A DNA stretch of 64,000 nucleotides, from assembly GCA_963666575.2 (NCBI GenBank), contig CAXXYG010000022.1, positions 55,998-119,997 on the forward strand, given 5' to 3'. This DNA comes from JABMQB01 sp963666575 (GTDB taxonomy: Bacteria; Bacteroidota; Bacteroidia; Bacteroidales; Prolixibacteraceae). The notes beneath the pieces are model-generated. The model did no database searches, was not told the origin of the DNA, and worked only from the letters and a program-made list of their open reading frames with translations. The translations under genes were made by a program, and so were the position numbers. Below, in pieces: positions 19,557 to 27,655 of the stretch. How positions within the stretch are numbered: the first letter of the stretch is position 1; each line of letters begins with the position of its first letter.

Positions 19557-19820
19557 TTATAGAAAATTGCTCAGGTTACTTCGTTCTTTCCCAACGATCT
19601 CTTTCTCGAGCCATTTTTCCTGCCGGGTTTTAAAAATGATAAAACTATCTTCTTCTTCGTCCATTATTTCGAGGGCACGGAGTTTTAATTCTTCCAGTTT
19701 AACAGGGGTAATTTCGCCTTCGAATACCGAATTCTGGATCCAATTGAGGTACCGGCGGCATAATTTTAGCATTTTAGCTACTCTTTTTTCTTTCATGTCG
19801 TAAACTGCGATGATGTACAT
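19557..19820 (-). CDS. cas2: CRISPR-associated endonuclease Cas2
   Basis: 87 aa with the Cas2 ferredoxin-like fold. It begins MYIIAVYDM, with the conserved metal-binding Asp at residue 8, and continues with RRYLNWIQNSVFEGEIT, the usual second strand region. Cas2 forms the core of the Cas1-Cas2 spacer integration complex. It is the last cas gene before the leader, as is common. A 10-11 bp tandem repeat lies 16-100 bp upstream of its start, and a four-helix-bundle gene separates it from cas1. Confidence 0.96.
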   Translation of the reverse strand: MYIIAVYDMKEKRVAKMLKLCRRYLNWIQNSVFEGEITPVKLEELKLRALEIMDEEEDSFIIFKTRQEKWLEKEIVGKERSNLSNFL

Positions 19821-19835
19821 AATTAATTGGTTTAG

Positions 19836-19921
19836 TTGAAAAAGATTGAAAAAGATTGAAAAAGATTGAAAAAAGATTGAAAAAGATTGAAAAAAGATTG
19901 AAAAAAGATTGAAAAGAGATT
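19836..19921. repeat. Tandem repeat of about eight TTGAAAAAGA units upstream of cas2
   Basis: Eight successive 10-11 bp units of TTGAAAA(A)AGA in plus-strand sense, differing mostly in A-run length. It fills most of the 114 bp between the four-helix-bundle gene stop and the cas2 start, so it would lie in the cas2 5' leader. Confidence 0.9.
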
Positions 19922-20395
19922 GGAGTTGATTGATTTAGTTGGAAGCGCGTTTTCGCATAGAAGCAAGAATCTTCAACAGTTCAAGGCTTTCAGCGTGCAT
20001 TTTTTTTATAAAATCGGTAGTTAATATACCGGAGGCGATAGTCAAGTCGAGCCACATTTCAGTTTCGTCAGCTTCTTCGACAGTAATTGATAGTTTCGCG
20101 AAAAATTCGGCTTTCGACCTACCTCGCAATGCTGCCCGGTAGTTGGCATAGGTTGATGAACCTGACCGGGTGAGTTGGTTATTGAGGATTTTTCCTCGTT
20201 GAGAATTTGGGAACGTTTCAGAAAGTTCTAAGATTTTTAAGGCAAATATTCGTAACCTGCCTCGAATTTGAATTTTAAAGTCGACCCATTCTTTGTTTTC
20301 CATATTTTTATTTGTTTATGAAGGTGCTATTTTATGGTATAACCGTTTGCCTTAATATTGTATTTTTTTACTTCAATCGCCTCAATCTTTTTCTT
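19902..20395. repeat. Imperfect inverted flanks around the four-helix-bundle gene
   Basis: The left flank (19902-19925) reads AAAAAGATTGA then GATTGGAG. The right flank (20371-20395), read on the other strand, gives AAAAAGATTGA then GATTGAAG. The gene at 19935-20303 lies between them, as if it were a cassette with inverted ends. The left copy merges into the cas2 tandem repeat, so chance similarity of low-complexity sequence cannot be excluded. Confidence 0.5.
19935..20303 (-). CDS. Four-helix-bundle protein (23S rRNA intervening-sequence protein family)
   Basis: 122 aa, all-helical, matching the four-helix-bundle/IVP family: FALKILELSETFP near the N-terminus, QLTRSGSSTYANYRAALRGRSKAEFFAKLSI in the middle and a final helix ESLELLKILASMRKR. 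In other bacteria these genes are found inside 23S rRNA intervening sequences or scattered in genomes; their biochemical role is not established. Here it sits between cas1 (99 bp) and cas2 (114 bp), where no such protein is expected, with inverted CAATC-rich flanks. A passenger insertion is more likely than a role in spacer acquisition. Confidence 0.88.
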   Translation of the reverse strand: MENKEWVDFKIQIRGRLRIFALKILELSETFPNSQRGKILNNQLTRSGSSTYANYRAALRGRSKAEFFAKLSITVEEADETEMWLDLTIASGILTTDFIKKMHAESLELLKILASMRKRASN

Positions 20396-20402
20396 TCAAA
20401 TT

Positions 20403-21407
20403 TTACCACCACATTTTAAACGGTTTGTACTCTTCTATTCCTAAAATATGTTTTTGAATTTTGAAGCATTCAAGTTTAATTAAGTGTTTGTAACTGACAC
20501 TTCGGTTGAGCGAACGGTGTTTAATGGTTTCGTTGAGCCTTGATTCAAAGGCAGCAACAAATGTTTTTTTGCCCCGGTTTTTAAGCAGTACCCTGTTTAG
20601 TTTTTCTTCAAAATCGGATGTTTGAATTTCCTTTTTATTCAATACTTTAAAAACTACTCTGTCGACAAGCAGGGGTTTAAATACTTCGGCCAGGTCGAGC
20701 GAAAGGGAAAACCTGCGTTCGCCAGGTTCGTGTAAAAAACTAATGGCCGGATTAAGTTGTGTTTGATGAATAGCCCTTAAGCACTGGCTGTAGCACATCA
20801 TGTTTCCAAACGATATTAGAGCATTCACTTCGTTTAAAGGAGGCCGGTAACTTCGCCCACTCATGCTAAAGCCATTAATTATTAATTCAAAAGCCTCGTA
20901 ATAATATTTTCTGATATTGCCTTCAATGCCCATTAGTTCATTAATTGCCGTTGTTGAAGGAAGTTTTGTCATTAAGGTTTCAATTAGTTCAATAATGGGG
21001 AGGAGGTCTTTGCCCCGGTTATTATAGTATTTCAGGTTTTTTACCATGTTAAAGGCAGCACCTTCTAATAGTTTTTGTGCCAGGACGATGCGCTTTTTTT
21101 TATTTTGTTGAAGTTTAACTTGTTCAATGAGCATTTTTCCTGAAATTAATGCTTTTCGAGGCATAAATGAACCCGAATAGTTTTCGTAATAATCGAAGAA
21201 ATGTACGGGGATTTGTTCTTTCCCTAAAAAATTGTATAGGGCCGAATTGGCATCGAGGTTTCCAAAACAATACAAATCACCCACATTCTCGGCAGGCAGA
21301 AAACGCGGCTTTTGTTCGTCGCCATTTTCATTGTATGGTGTAAATTTTAGCGTGTTGTCGCGGCGTTGCATATGCCCCGGGTTAAATAGGTAGTAGGTTT
21401 TTTTCAT
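20403..21407 (-). CDS. cas1: CRISPR-associated endonuclease Cas1, type I-B
   Basis: 334 aa, usual length for type I-B Cas1. An N-terminal beta domain is followed by the catalytic helical domain. Candidate metal ligands are E162 in GIEGNIRKYYY, H226 in FLHEPGERRFSLSLDLAE, and D238/E241 in the same motif. Cas1 integrates new spacers at the leader-repeat junction with Cas2. It is separated from cas4 by an ATPase gene and from cas2 by a four-helix-bundle gene, although its own active site looks intact. Confidence 0.97.
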   Translation of the reverse strand: MKKTYYLFNPGHMQRRDNTLKFTPYNENGDEQKPRFLPAENVGDLYCFGNLDANSALYNFLGKEQIPVHFFDYYENYSGSFMPRKALISGKMLIEQVKLQQNKKKRIVLAQKLLEGAAFNMVKNLKYYNNRGKDLLPIIELIETLMTKLPSTTAINELMGIEGNIRKYYYEAFELIINGFSMSGRSYRPPLNEVNALISFGNMMCYSQCLRAIHQTQLNPAISFLHEPGERRFSLSLDLAEVFKPLLVDRVVFKVLNKKEIQTSDFEEKLNRVLLKNRGKKTFVAAFESRLNETIKHRSLNRSVSYKHLIKLECFKIQKHILGIEEYKPFKMWW

Positions 21408-21501
21408 TTTTTATTATTTAATTGTTGCGAAACCTATGCCAGCCCGGTTTGTTGATTAAACGATGTAATTTGTTATCGTAGATATTCATCATTTACGATT
21501 A

Positions 21502-22635
21502 TTAAGAAAGTTCGGCCCAGCGTTGTAGGAAAACATCATATACACAATAATTTAGAGTTCCGGTTGCATCAAAATATTTGATGATAAGTTCGTAGTCGGT
21601 TAATGTTTTTAACGAACGCAAAACAGTAGCCGAAGTGCCTAATTGGTATTTATTTAAAAAATAACCAGCAGTTGGCTGATACACAACTCCTTCGTGGGCA
21701 GTTGCTTTTAACAGCCTCCATTGTGGTTTGGTGAGCATATTACGGAGGGTGAAAAAAACCTGCTCCTGCTCAGCTAGTATTAAATGAGCCTGATATTTCC
21801 ATAAGCTGGTTGTAACTTCTTTGATGGTTGATGCAAACACCCGATTACATAATTGTTGTACATAAAAGGTATGTGTATTGGCCCACTCAAGTATCTCCCC
21901 AGCAACTGGGGGAGTGATTATTTTTTTGTGCTTATTAAAAATAGAAATAATAAAATTGCGATAAATTTCGCTATTTAGTTTTTCCAATTTCATAATTTGA
22001 GTACTTCGGAAAAACGGGCGTTGAGGAGAAGTAAACAACTCCGACATGATGTGAAGCTGACTGCCCGAAAAAATAAAAACAACATTGGTTAATTGTTGTA
22101 TCCTTGCCCGAAGCCAGGCATCGGTGTTTTTTTCGGGATACTTTAAAATTTGCTGAAATTCATCGATGGCGACTACAATTTTATCTTCCTGCGATTCTAA
22201 AAATTGAAAAATGGAATGGATACTATTTTCGATTTCTTTCTGCTGTATTTTAAACGAAGCCTGAGGTGAACCAGTAAGTGGGTCATAACTGATAATAGGC
22301 CTCAACGATTTTAATAATTTCCAGAAACGTTTGCCCAGGCTGCTTTTTTCGGGAATTGACTGAATGATTGATGTTGCCAGTAAATTTAAAAACTGGTTTA
22401 GGTTTTCAGTTTCAAGAATATCGATGTATATTCCTTTCCATCCAACCGGGAGTTGTGCAAATACATGGTGTATAAGCCCTGTTTTTCCGATTCGCCTTAG
22501 TGCTATTAGTGTGGTTGAGTTGCCATTTTTAATCGCACTGATTAATCGCGATGTTTCTGCCTCCCTATCGCAAAAATAGTCGGGGCCACGGTAGGTAGTT
22601 ACCGGAAATGGATTTTCAAACTGTTTTGCTTTCAT
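21502..22635 (-). CDS. ATPase_2/STAND-like P-loop ATPase inserted between cas4 and cas1
   Basis: 377 aa. The N-terminal P-loop domain begins with a FxxR-type region (YFCDREAETSRLISAI), Walker A ALRRIGKTGLI near residues 46-56, and Walker B VVAIDEFQQIL near 155-165, followed by sensor-like FIFSGSQ. The C-terminal 110 residues look like a winged helix (LLKATAHEGVVY ... SATVLRSLKTLTDYELI). This fits the prokaryotic ATPase_2 (PF01637) group common in Bacteroidota, for which no general function is known. It is not a standard cas gene. Spacings of 69 and 94 bp are looser than within the cas effector genes, and a palindrome lies at its 5' side. Confidence 0.8.
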   Translation of the reverse strand: MKAKQFENPFPVTTYRGPDYFCDREAETSRLISAIKNGNSTTLIALRRIGKTGLIHHVFAQLPVGWKGIYIDILETENLNQFLNLLATSIIQSIPEKSSLGKRFWKLLKSLRPIISYDPLTGSPQASFKIQQKEIENSIHSIFQFLESQEDKIVVAIDEFQQILKYPEKNTDAWLRARIQQLTNVVFIFSGSQLHIMSELFTSPQRPFFRSTQIMKLEKLNSEIYRNFIISIFNKHKKIITPPVAGEILEWANTHTFYVQQLCNRVFASTIKEVTTSLWKYQAHLILAEQEQVFFTLRNMLTKPQWRLLKATAHEGVVYQPTAGYFLNKYQLGTSATVLRSLKTLTDYELIIKYFDATGTLNYCVYDVFLQRWAELS

Positions 22636-22653
22636 GCTTCTTTATTTAAACAA

Positions 22654-22686
22654 AGGTTACATTGTGTAAGTTACAAAATGTAACCT
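22654..22686. repeat. Inverted repeat upstream of the ATPase gene
   Basis: AGGTTACATT at 22654-22663 pairs with AATGTAACCT at 22677-22686 around a 13-nt loop. It lies 19 bp upstream of the ATPase start and could be an operator, a cas4 transcript hairpin, or a relative of the GTAACC palindrome at 16431. Confidence 0.6.
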
Positions 22687-22704
22687 GTAAAACAATGTTT
22701 ATTG

Positions 22705-23217
22705 TTAATTTTCATTTTCACTGCTCCAACAAAAATCGAAATAACTACAGTTTTTGCAGCGCGTTTTTTGTAAGCACTGCGGACAATGTGTTTTACAAAT
22801 AATACCTTCAATTTTAACAATCATTTCGGCTATTGCTTCCTTGTCGGGGAGGGTTAAAAATACCTCGTTGGTTTTATGCAGGCGTGGATATTCAAGCAAT
22901 CCTATACAACCAACAATCCCATTTTGTTCAAGAATGTAGAGGTAATATTTGACTTGCCACTCATGTGCTTCTTTGAATTTGTCTGATTTTTTGATTTCGT
23001 GCACTACCTTGTTTTTTGGGTCGAAGTAGTCGATTTTAATACCTTCTATTTCAACTTCCTGGTACCGTTCGCTGCGGCGTGAGTATGATGTTTCGTGAAT
23101 AAGTTTGCCCTCGTACACCAAATCGGAAGTCGATTCCATGTTAATACCATTGGCAAACAACCACAGTTTGCGGTGGCATATTTGGTAATAGTTAAAATGG
23201 GTGCCGGTGATTTGCAT
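22705..23217 (-). CDS. cas4: CRISPR-associated exonuclease Cas4
   Basis: 170 aa RecB-like nuclease with an Fe-S cluster. C14 (FNYYQICHRKLW) and the C-terminal cluster HCPQCLQKTRCKNC...C supply the cluster cysteines. Nuclease motifs are IDYFDPKNKVVHEIKKS (Asp and Glu-x-Lys) and QVKYYLYIL (Gln motif). Cas4 trims and orients prespacers by PAM before Cas1-Cas2 integration. It lies 10 bp downstream of an unknown gene and is likely co-transcribed with it. Confidence 0.95.
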   Translation of the reverse strand: MQITGTHFNYYQICHRKLWLFANGINMESTSDLVYEGKLIHETSYSRRSERYQEVEIEGIKIDYFDPKNKVVHEIKKSDKFKEAHEWQVKYYLYILEQNGIVGCIGLLEYPRLHKTNEVFLTLPDKEAIAEMIVKIEGIICKTHCPQCLQKTRCKNCSYFDFCWSSENEN

Positions 23218-23227
23218 TGCCTTTTTT

Positions 23228-23809
23228 TTAGGTTAATAATTCAGGTTCAATAATTTCGTAACATTCGTCGATGAAGGGGTATATAGCCAGGCTATAGGTG
23301 TAACTATCAAGCATGCGGAGGTGCCCGCCCTCAAATTCATTAATGTCGTCGAAGAAAAATTCGACCATGATTTCTTTTAGCTTTAAATGGGCGTTGTAAA
23401 TAAAATACTCATAAACCTGTTGCTCTTCAAACATTTCCCAATGAGTTTTTATGGCATTGTTTTTATATTTTAATGGTATTTCGGAAAGTAACTTTTGGAG
23501 TTCTTTTTCTGATTCTTCTTTTGTTTGCGGTTTTTTATTTTCATTTTTTTTGAAGTAGGGTTTGTTTTCGTACTGGTAACTTAGCACTAAACCAAAACAT
23601 TCGAGGGCCTCAGCGGCGCAGGTTTGTGCGATCTTAAGCAACCGATTGGTATATTTTTTACGGTGTTGTTGTAGCTGAGGGTAATAGTTAAAAACATACT
23701 CCACCAGTTCGGCCTCCATTTTTTTTAGGAAGGCTTCTTCCAGTTCCTGCGAAGCTTTTATGCTTTTTTCCGATTCGTTTATAAAATCTAAAAATTCTTG
23801 TGGACCCAT
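23228..23809 (-). CDS. Unknown helical protein immediately upstream of cas4
   Basis: 193 aa, mostly helical and acidic, rich in Glu and Lys, with aromatic clusters (VEYVFNYYPQLQQHRKKY, WEMFEEQQVYEYFIYNAHLKLKE). No signal peptide, membrane segment or nuclease motif is visible. I do not recognise the family. The stop is 10 bp before cas4, so the two probably form one transcript. This makes a link to the adaptation module possible, but there is no direct evidence for it. Confidence 0.75.
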   Translation of the reverse strand: MGPQEFLDFINESEKSIKASQELEEAFLKKMEAELVEYVFNYYPQLQQHRKKYTNRLLKIAQTCAAEALECFGLVLSYQYENKPYFKKNENKKPQTKEESEKELQKLLSEIPLKYKNNAIKTHWEMFEEQQVYEYFIYNAHLKLKEIMVEFFFDDINEFEGGHLRMLDSYTYSLAIYPFIDECYEIIEPELLT

Positions 23810-23832
23810 GTTTTTTATTTTTTTTTTATTTT

Positions 23833-23865
23833 AATCCTGACAGGTTTTCGAAACCTGTCAGGATT
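23833..23865. repeat. REP-like palindrome (perfect 15-bp stem)
   Basis: AATCCTGACAGGTTT pairs perfectly with AAACCTGTCAGGATT around a TCG loop. It lies 24 bp upstream of the unknown gene's start. Its stem is the same as that of the palindrome at 32163 apart from the orientation of the core. Confidence 0.85.
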
Positions 23866-24158
23866 GGTGTTTGCGTTAAATTTTCATTCTGTTGGTTTTG
23901 GTGGATGAAAATGAACATTACCATATATTATCCTCCTCAGGTAAACTAATGCCTTTTTAAAATTGTAAAATCCTTTTTAAATTACTTAGATACTATTTTT
24001 TTCTTCATATATCTGTAATGGGAACAGATCGATTATTTGTCTCTTTCGATATTTCTCAATTAGATATATCGGCACCTCAATTGCAAAATGTAATTGCTAT
24101 GATTGGAAATAAACGCCGCCAGGAGCTATGCTCGCTGACGGGTTTTAAGTTTTTTTAA

Positions 24159-24190
24159 AACCTGACAGCGCTCTAAAGGCCTGTCAGGTT
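24159..24190. repeat. REP-like palindrome
   Basis: AACCTGACAG at 24159-24168 pairs with CTGTCAGGTT at 24181-24190 around a 12-nt loop. It lies 60 bp downstream of the cas5 stop and could also act as a transcript end. Confidence 0.8.
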
Positions 24191-24250
24191 GTGTTGTGTT
24201 GATAAAAATTTATAGTTTATTACGTATTTGTTTTAAAAACTTAAAGTGCT

Positions 24251-24913
24251 TCATATACTTCTAAAATGTGTGTATGATTTTGATGAATTCAAATTTTGAA
24301 CAGGAATAACAAGTATTTTTTTATCCCGCAGAGCCTTTGCAGAGTCAAAATTATCTATATTCTTAAATTGTGCTTTTGGCGAGATGTCATCAAACTCTTG
24401 TAATATGCCGGGAGAAAAATCAGAAACATCAAATTCCTTTACATTTGGTTCACTCGGGTTGTCCCGGTAGCCAACAAACTGAAAGAAACATCCACGTTTC
24501 CCAAAGTAGTTTATCCGATGAAGGTATTTTTGTAGATATTGCAGTGCTTCCAAATCTTTTACATCGAAAATAATCTCGATATTATCCGACAGATAGATAT
24601 ACTCACGAAAAGATGGTTTTCCAGTATATTCTTTTCTTTCATTCCGATAAGATTGAATTGTCACAAAACAATTGTTTACACAAAAACTTCCCATCACATG
24701 ATAACAAATCTGTGCCTCTTTTATGAAAGCAAATTCTTTGCTTTTTTTTTCTTCAAACAGCTCTTTCCCATCAATGGTTATAGCTTGATTGAATAAAGCC
24801 ATTTTAATAGAGTAGGGCGAAGGAATAAGTAAAGACTTTGCACCCGAATTGGTCGAGTTGCTTACTTTTAATGAGAATAGATTTGTTGGCTGATATATGA
24901 CAGAAAACTTCAT
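24251..24913 (-). CDS. cas5: CRISPR-associated protein Cas5
   Basis: 220 aa RAMP protein. The N-terminal MKFSVIYQPTNLFSLKVSNS and SLLIPSPYSIKMALFNQAI segment is typical of type I Cas5, where the protein shields the crRNA 5' handle and bridges Cas7 and Cas8 in Cascade. The start lies 2 bp after the cas7 stop, so translation is probably coupled. The C-terminal region (VIPVQNLNSSKSYTHFRSI) lacks a catalytic motif that I can identify, in keeping with a separate Cas6 processing crRNA. Confidence 0.88.
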   Translation of the reverse strand: MKFSVIYQPTNLFSLKVSNSTNSGAKSLLIPSPYSIKMALFNQAITIDGKELFEEKKSKEFAFIKEAQICYHVMGSFCVNNCFVTIQSYRNERKEYTGKPSFREYIYLSDNIEIIFDVKDLEALQYLQKYLHRINYFGKRGCFFQFVGYRDNPSEPNVKEFDVSDFSPGILQEFDDISPKAQFKNIDNFDSAKALRDKKILVIPVQNLNSSKSYTHFRSI

Positions 24914-24915
24914 TT

Positions 24916-25893
24916 TCAGCTTAGTTTATATGGTTCTTCCTTAATCAAATCTTTAATGATTTCTGATAAGCCGCCGAATCCGCTAAAAGATTTTGTTGTA
25001 ATTGAATTCGGATCGATCAAATTTAAATTGTACTTAATCTTTTCAATTTCTGTGTCATAATCTGGATTTATTGGACTAATTGTAGGCGCAGGGATCAGTT
25101 TTTCTGAATAGGAAACAACTCCCTTGAAATCGGTGATATGTGGTTTTTGACTGCTGGTCATGGCACCACGAGGATTCAAAAAAGAACTTAATAATGATTG
25201 AAGGATTGCTTTATAACGAGCTATTCTTTTGTCATCATCAATTGAATAGTTTCTATCAATATCGTTGAATCCAATTCGGTAGGTGTCGATGTTGCATACA
25301 AAAGCATAAGCTCCATGATTGGCAGGACGATGAAAGATGTTTTGTCCTTCGTTGGAACTTTCGCCTTTCACTCCAGTTGAACTGTGAACCACTTTTGTGT
25401 GTAAATAGGATTCTGTATTGTTCTTTTCTGGAATGCCAATTGTCCATCCAAATTCAATAACCGATTTACGTGGGGTATTTGAACTGTCCTTGTTGTCACC
25501 TACTTTTTCGGTTATAAGTATTCCGTGAGTATCACATACAGCACACGAATTGATTAAGGCATCAATAACGACACCAGCTTTTTCGTTTTTCTTTTTGTTT
25601 TCAGTAATGTAGTTTAAGAGTTCCGTTGACGAAATCCGGTTTGGATTTAAGGCTTTGGAATATTGACTCAGCTCAATGCCGTTATCGATGCAATAATTTA
25701 CCAAATGTCCAGCGTGGATGTGTTTAAACATATCACCGCTGATTCCATTAACGGTATGTTCCTGACCTTCTTTGTCAACAATGGTTAGCTGACGGGTCAT
25801 AATTTGGTTTCCTTCGCCTCCTTCATTATTTAAAGAGTGCATGTTCAGGGTGATTTCACCGCTGATAGAAATGGATGCAATTTGTTTTGTCAT
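24916..25893 (-). CDS. cas7: CRISPR-associated protein Cas7 (Cst2/DevR type)
   Basis: 325 aa. The pattern ASISISGEITLNMHSLNNEGGEGNQ at the N-terminus and the later INSCAVCDTHG and GAYAFVCNIDTYRIGFND segments match the Cst2/DevR group of Cas7 proteins, the backbone that coats crRNA in type I Cascade. FLNPRGAMTSSQKPHITDFKGVV is another family-like stretch. It follows cas8 by 33 bp and precedes cas5 by 2 bp in the effector operon. Confidence 0.92.
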   Translation of the reverse strand: MTKQIASISISGEITLNMHSLNNEGGEGNQIMTRQLTIVDKEGQEHTVNGISGDMFKHIHAGHLVNYCIDNGIELSQYSKALNPNRISSTELLNYITENKKKNEKAGVVIDALINSCAVCDTHGILITEKVGDNKDSSNTPRKSVIEFGWTIGIPEKNNTESYLHTKVVHSSTGVKGESSNEGQNIFHRPANHGAYAFVCNIDTYRIGFNDIDRNYSIDDDKRIARYKAILQSLLSSFLNPRGAMTSSQKPHITDFKGVVSYSEKLIPAPTISPINPDYDTEIEKIKYNLNLIDPNSITTKSFSGFGGLSEIIKDLIKEEPYKLS

Positions 25894-25926
25894 GATATTG
25901 TTTTTTATAGGTTATTAATTTTCTGT

Positions 25927-27651
25927 TCATTTGTTTACAAATTCACGCTCTTCGGGCAAGTCTGATTTCTCTTTTTCAGTTAATGCAAAACCATAGGAAG
26001 CAAGTAAAGCACCAACAACCTTTGATGGATATTTATCGAGCAATAAATAAAACTGATTCAGTTCGTTGTCTCTTACTGGTTTTCGATAGGCTTTATTTAT
26101 TTCAGCTTTTCTTGCAGTTTCTGCATTATAGGTTCCAATAAAATCACCAATAAATGCAGCCAAGTCAATAGGTGTTCTTGACTTGTTCTGTAATTCTTGA
26201 GCTGTCCCGTAACGAATTTCGAAATCAATCTTTTGTCCGCGTGATTTTGCTCCTTGAAGAATCACAGTACTGTTTCGAATGGCAGTCGCCACTTTCTGAA
26301 ATCCCTCATTGGAGATGATTTCAGAGATTTTAAAATCATTCATAGTTATATTTATTAAAAATTTATTTAATGATGAAACTTTAAATGGAGAGGCATATTT
26401 GCTTTTTGAAAGGTTTGACATGATATGGTCTGAATACCAAAAAATAAATTTGGACCAACTCTGGAAGTGTGAACTCGTTAAAAATGTTCGGTAAGCGTTT
26501 AAACCCTGGGTTGCATTGCCTAATTCTTCAATACTTCCAATAATGTTGATTTGTTCTATCAAGAATTCAATCCAATCTTTTGCTTCGTCTTCAGTATTGA
26601 ATTCGATAAAATCAGGAGTTTGAAGTTCTGCAATATTCACAACAGCTTTGTTTTGCCCCAAATCTTTCTGGTATGTAGAATGAAGTCCGGTCAGGATATT
26701 CTTTGCTTTGAAGTTTGAATATTCATCTGTATTTTCAATCATTTGTTTGTTAATGATTAAAAGATTTAAAATATCAACCTTCAATGGAGTATTCCCTTTA
26801 ATATTTCTCTTAAAAGCTAATGCAATTTGTTTTTGTTTGCTATATTCTGCTTTTTTGAAATCAGGTACAACAACTTTCATATCGTAGCTACTGCCTACTT
26901 TTACCAATTGACAAAGCATATTGGTTAGTGCGCCTGATATTTTCATCGTTTCTCCAATCCAGTTAAGTTTTATTGGCCCAGCAGAAGCACCTGTCGCTTT
27001 GCCCTTGTTTTGACCCTTCCCTGTTGTTGGATTGTAAATCTGAAGTGCGGTAACTGAATCGTCAAACGAGTTTAATGTCTTCGTTTTCAGTTCAACTTCA
27101 CTGTTAGAATAGTAATCAAGAATTGCTTTTACAATCTGTGGAAATGCTTCTTTATTTGATGAAATATTTCGATAAAGTTTATCAAATCCCACAAAATTAT
27201 TTGGGGTAATCACCTGACTATAGACATCAAGCTGAGGCGAAATGTATTTTTCCACTTCATAAATCCGTTCAATTTCGTTTAGTCTCGCTTTCAATAACGC
27301 TGCTTTTTCTTTTCCGGTATATTCTTTATATGCCTTTTGAATAAGTTCTTGCCTTTCCTTTTTAAGGTCACGTTGTTTTGGATAATCAAAGTAGTTTTCT
27401 CCAAATGTTTCAGAAATATTACGAATTGTATATTGAAAGAATGGGAAATAACTAAGTCTATTGATTTCATTATTTTGTATCTCAGGCTTCGACATGATTT
27501 CATAATACAGTCCCTTATCTTCAATCCATAATTTTGGACGAGAAAGATTGGTTCTACTTTGGATTTCATTGAGCAAATTGGCTAATCCAAAAGCTTCAAT
27601 AGTATCGGAATAGGTTCCTGTATTTTTCTTGATTTTAAATGTGGAATACAT
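25927..27651 (-). CDS. cas8: CRISPR-associated large subunit Cas8 (Cas8b/Cst1-like)
   Basis: 574 aa at the position of the Cascade large subunit, between cas3 (4 bp upstream) and cas7. It begins MYSTFKIKKNTGTYSDTIEAFGLANLLNEI, a pattern seen in Cst1-like Cas8 proteins. Cas8 recognises the PAM and recruits Cas3. Only one or two cysteines are present, so the zinc-finger found in many Cas8b/Cst1 proteins is not evident. A glycine-rich stretch (GKGQNKGKATGASAG) near residue 215 is probably a flexible linker. Assignment rests mostly on position and size, because Cas8 sequences vary widely. Confidence 0.8.
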   Translation of the reverse strand: MYSTFKIKKNTGTYSDTIEAFGLANLLNEIQSRTNLSRPKLWIEDKGLYYEIMSKPEIQNNEINRLSYFPFFQYTIRNISETFGENYFDYPKQRDLKKERQELIQKAYKEYTGKEKAALLKARLNEIERIYEVEKYISPQLDVYSQVITPNNFVGFDKLYRNISSNKEAFPQIVKAILDYYSNSEVELKTKTLNSFDDSVTALQIYNPTTGKGQNKGKATGASAGPIKLNWIGETMKISGALTNMLCQLVKVGSSYDMKVVVPDFKKAEYSKQKQIALAFKRNIKGNTPLKVDILNLLIINKQMIENTDEYSNFKAKNILTGLHSTYQKDLGQNKAVVNIAELQTPDFIEFNTEDEAKDWIEFLIEQINIIGSIEELGNATQGLNAYRTFLTSSHFQSWSKFIFWYSDHIMSNLSKSKYASPFKVSSLNKFLINITMNDFKISEIISNEGFQKVATAIRNSTVILQGAKSRGQKIDFEIRYGTAQELQNKSRTPIDLAAFIGDFIGTYNAETARKAEINKAYRKPVRDNELNQFYLLLDKYPSKVVGALLASYGFALTEKEKSDLPEEREFVNK

Positions 27652-27655
27652 GGTC

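Larger units (their letters stand above)
23810..24250. other. Gap within the cas locus carrying REP palindromes
   Basis: About 440 bp without a clear gene between cas5 and the unknown gene before cas4. It holds two REP-like palindromes and a doubtful 46-codon plus-strand ORF (24018-24158, MGTDRLFVSFDISQLD...) whose end runs into the second palindrome; it may be a gene remnant. The gap probably splits the effector and adaptation genes into separate transcripts. Confidence 0.6.

Noticed and set aside
19477..19803. 108-codon plus-strand ORF opposite cas2
   Set aside because: Antisense to cas2 and the leader, with no family features.
19935..20303. Four-helix-bundle gene taken as evidence of an rRNA operon nearby
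   Set aside because: No 16S or 23S rRNA sequence is present in the window; the gene occurs alone within the cas genes.
24018..24158. 46-codon plus-strand ORF in the gap after cas5
   Set aside because: It has no family match, runs into a REP palindrome and lies opposite to all neighbours; kept only as a possible remnant.
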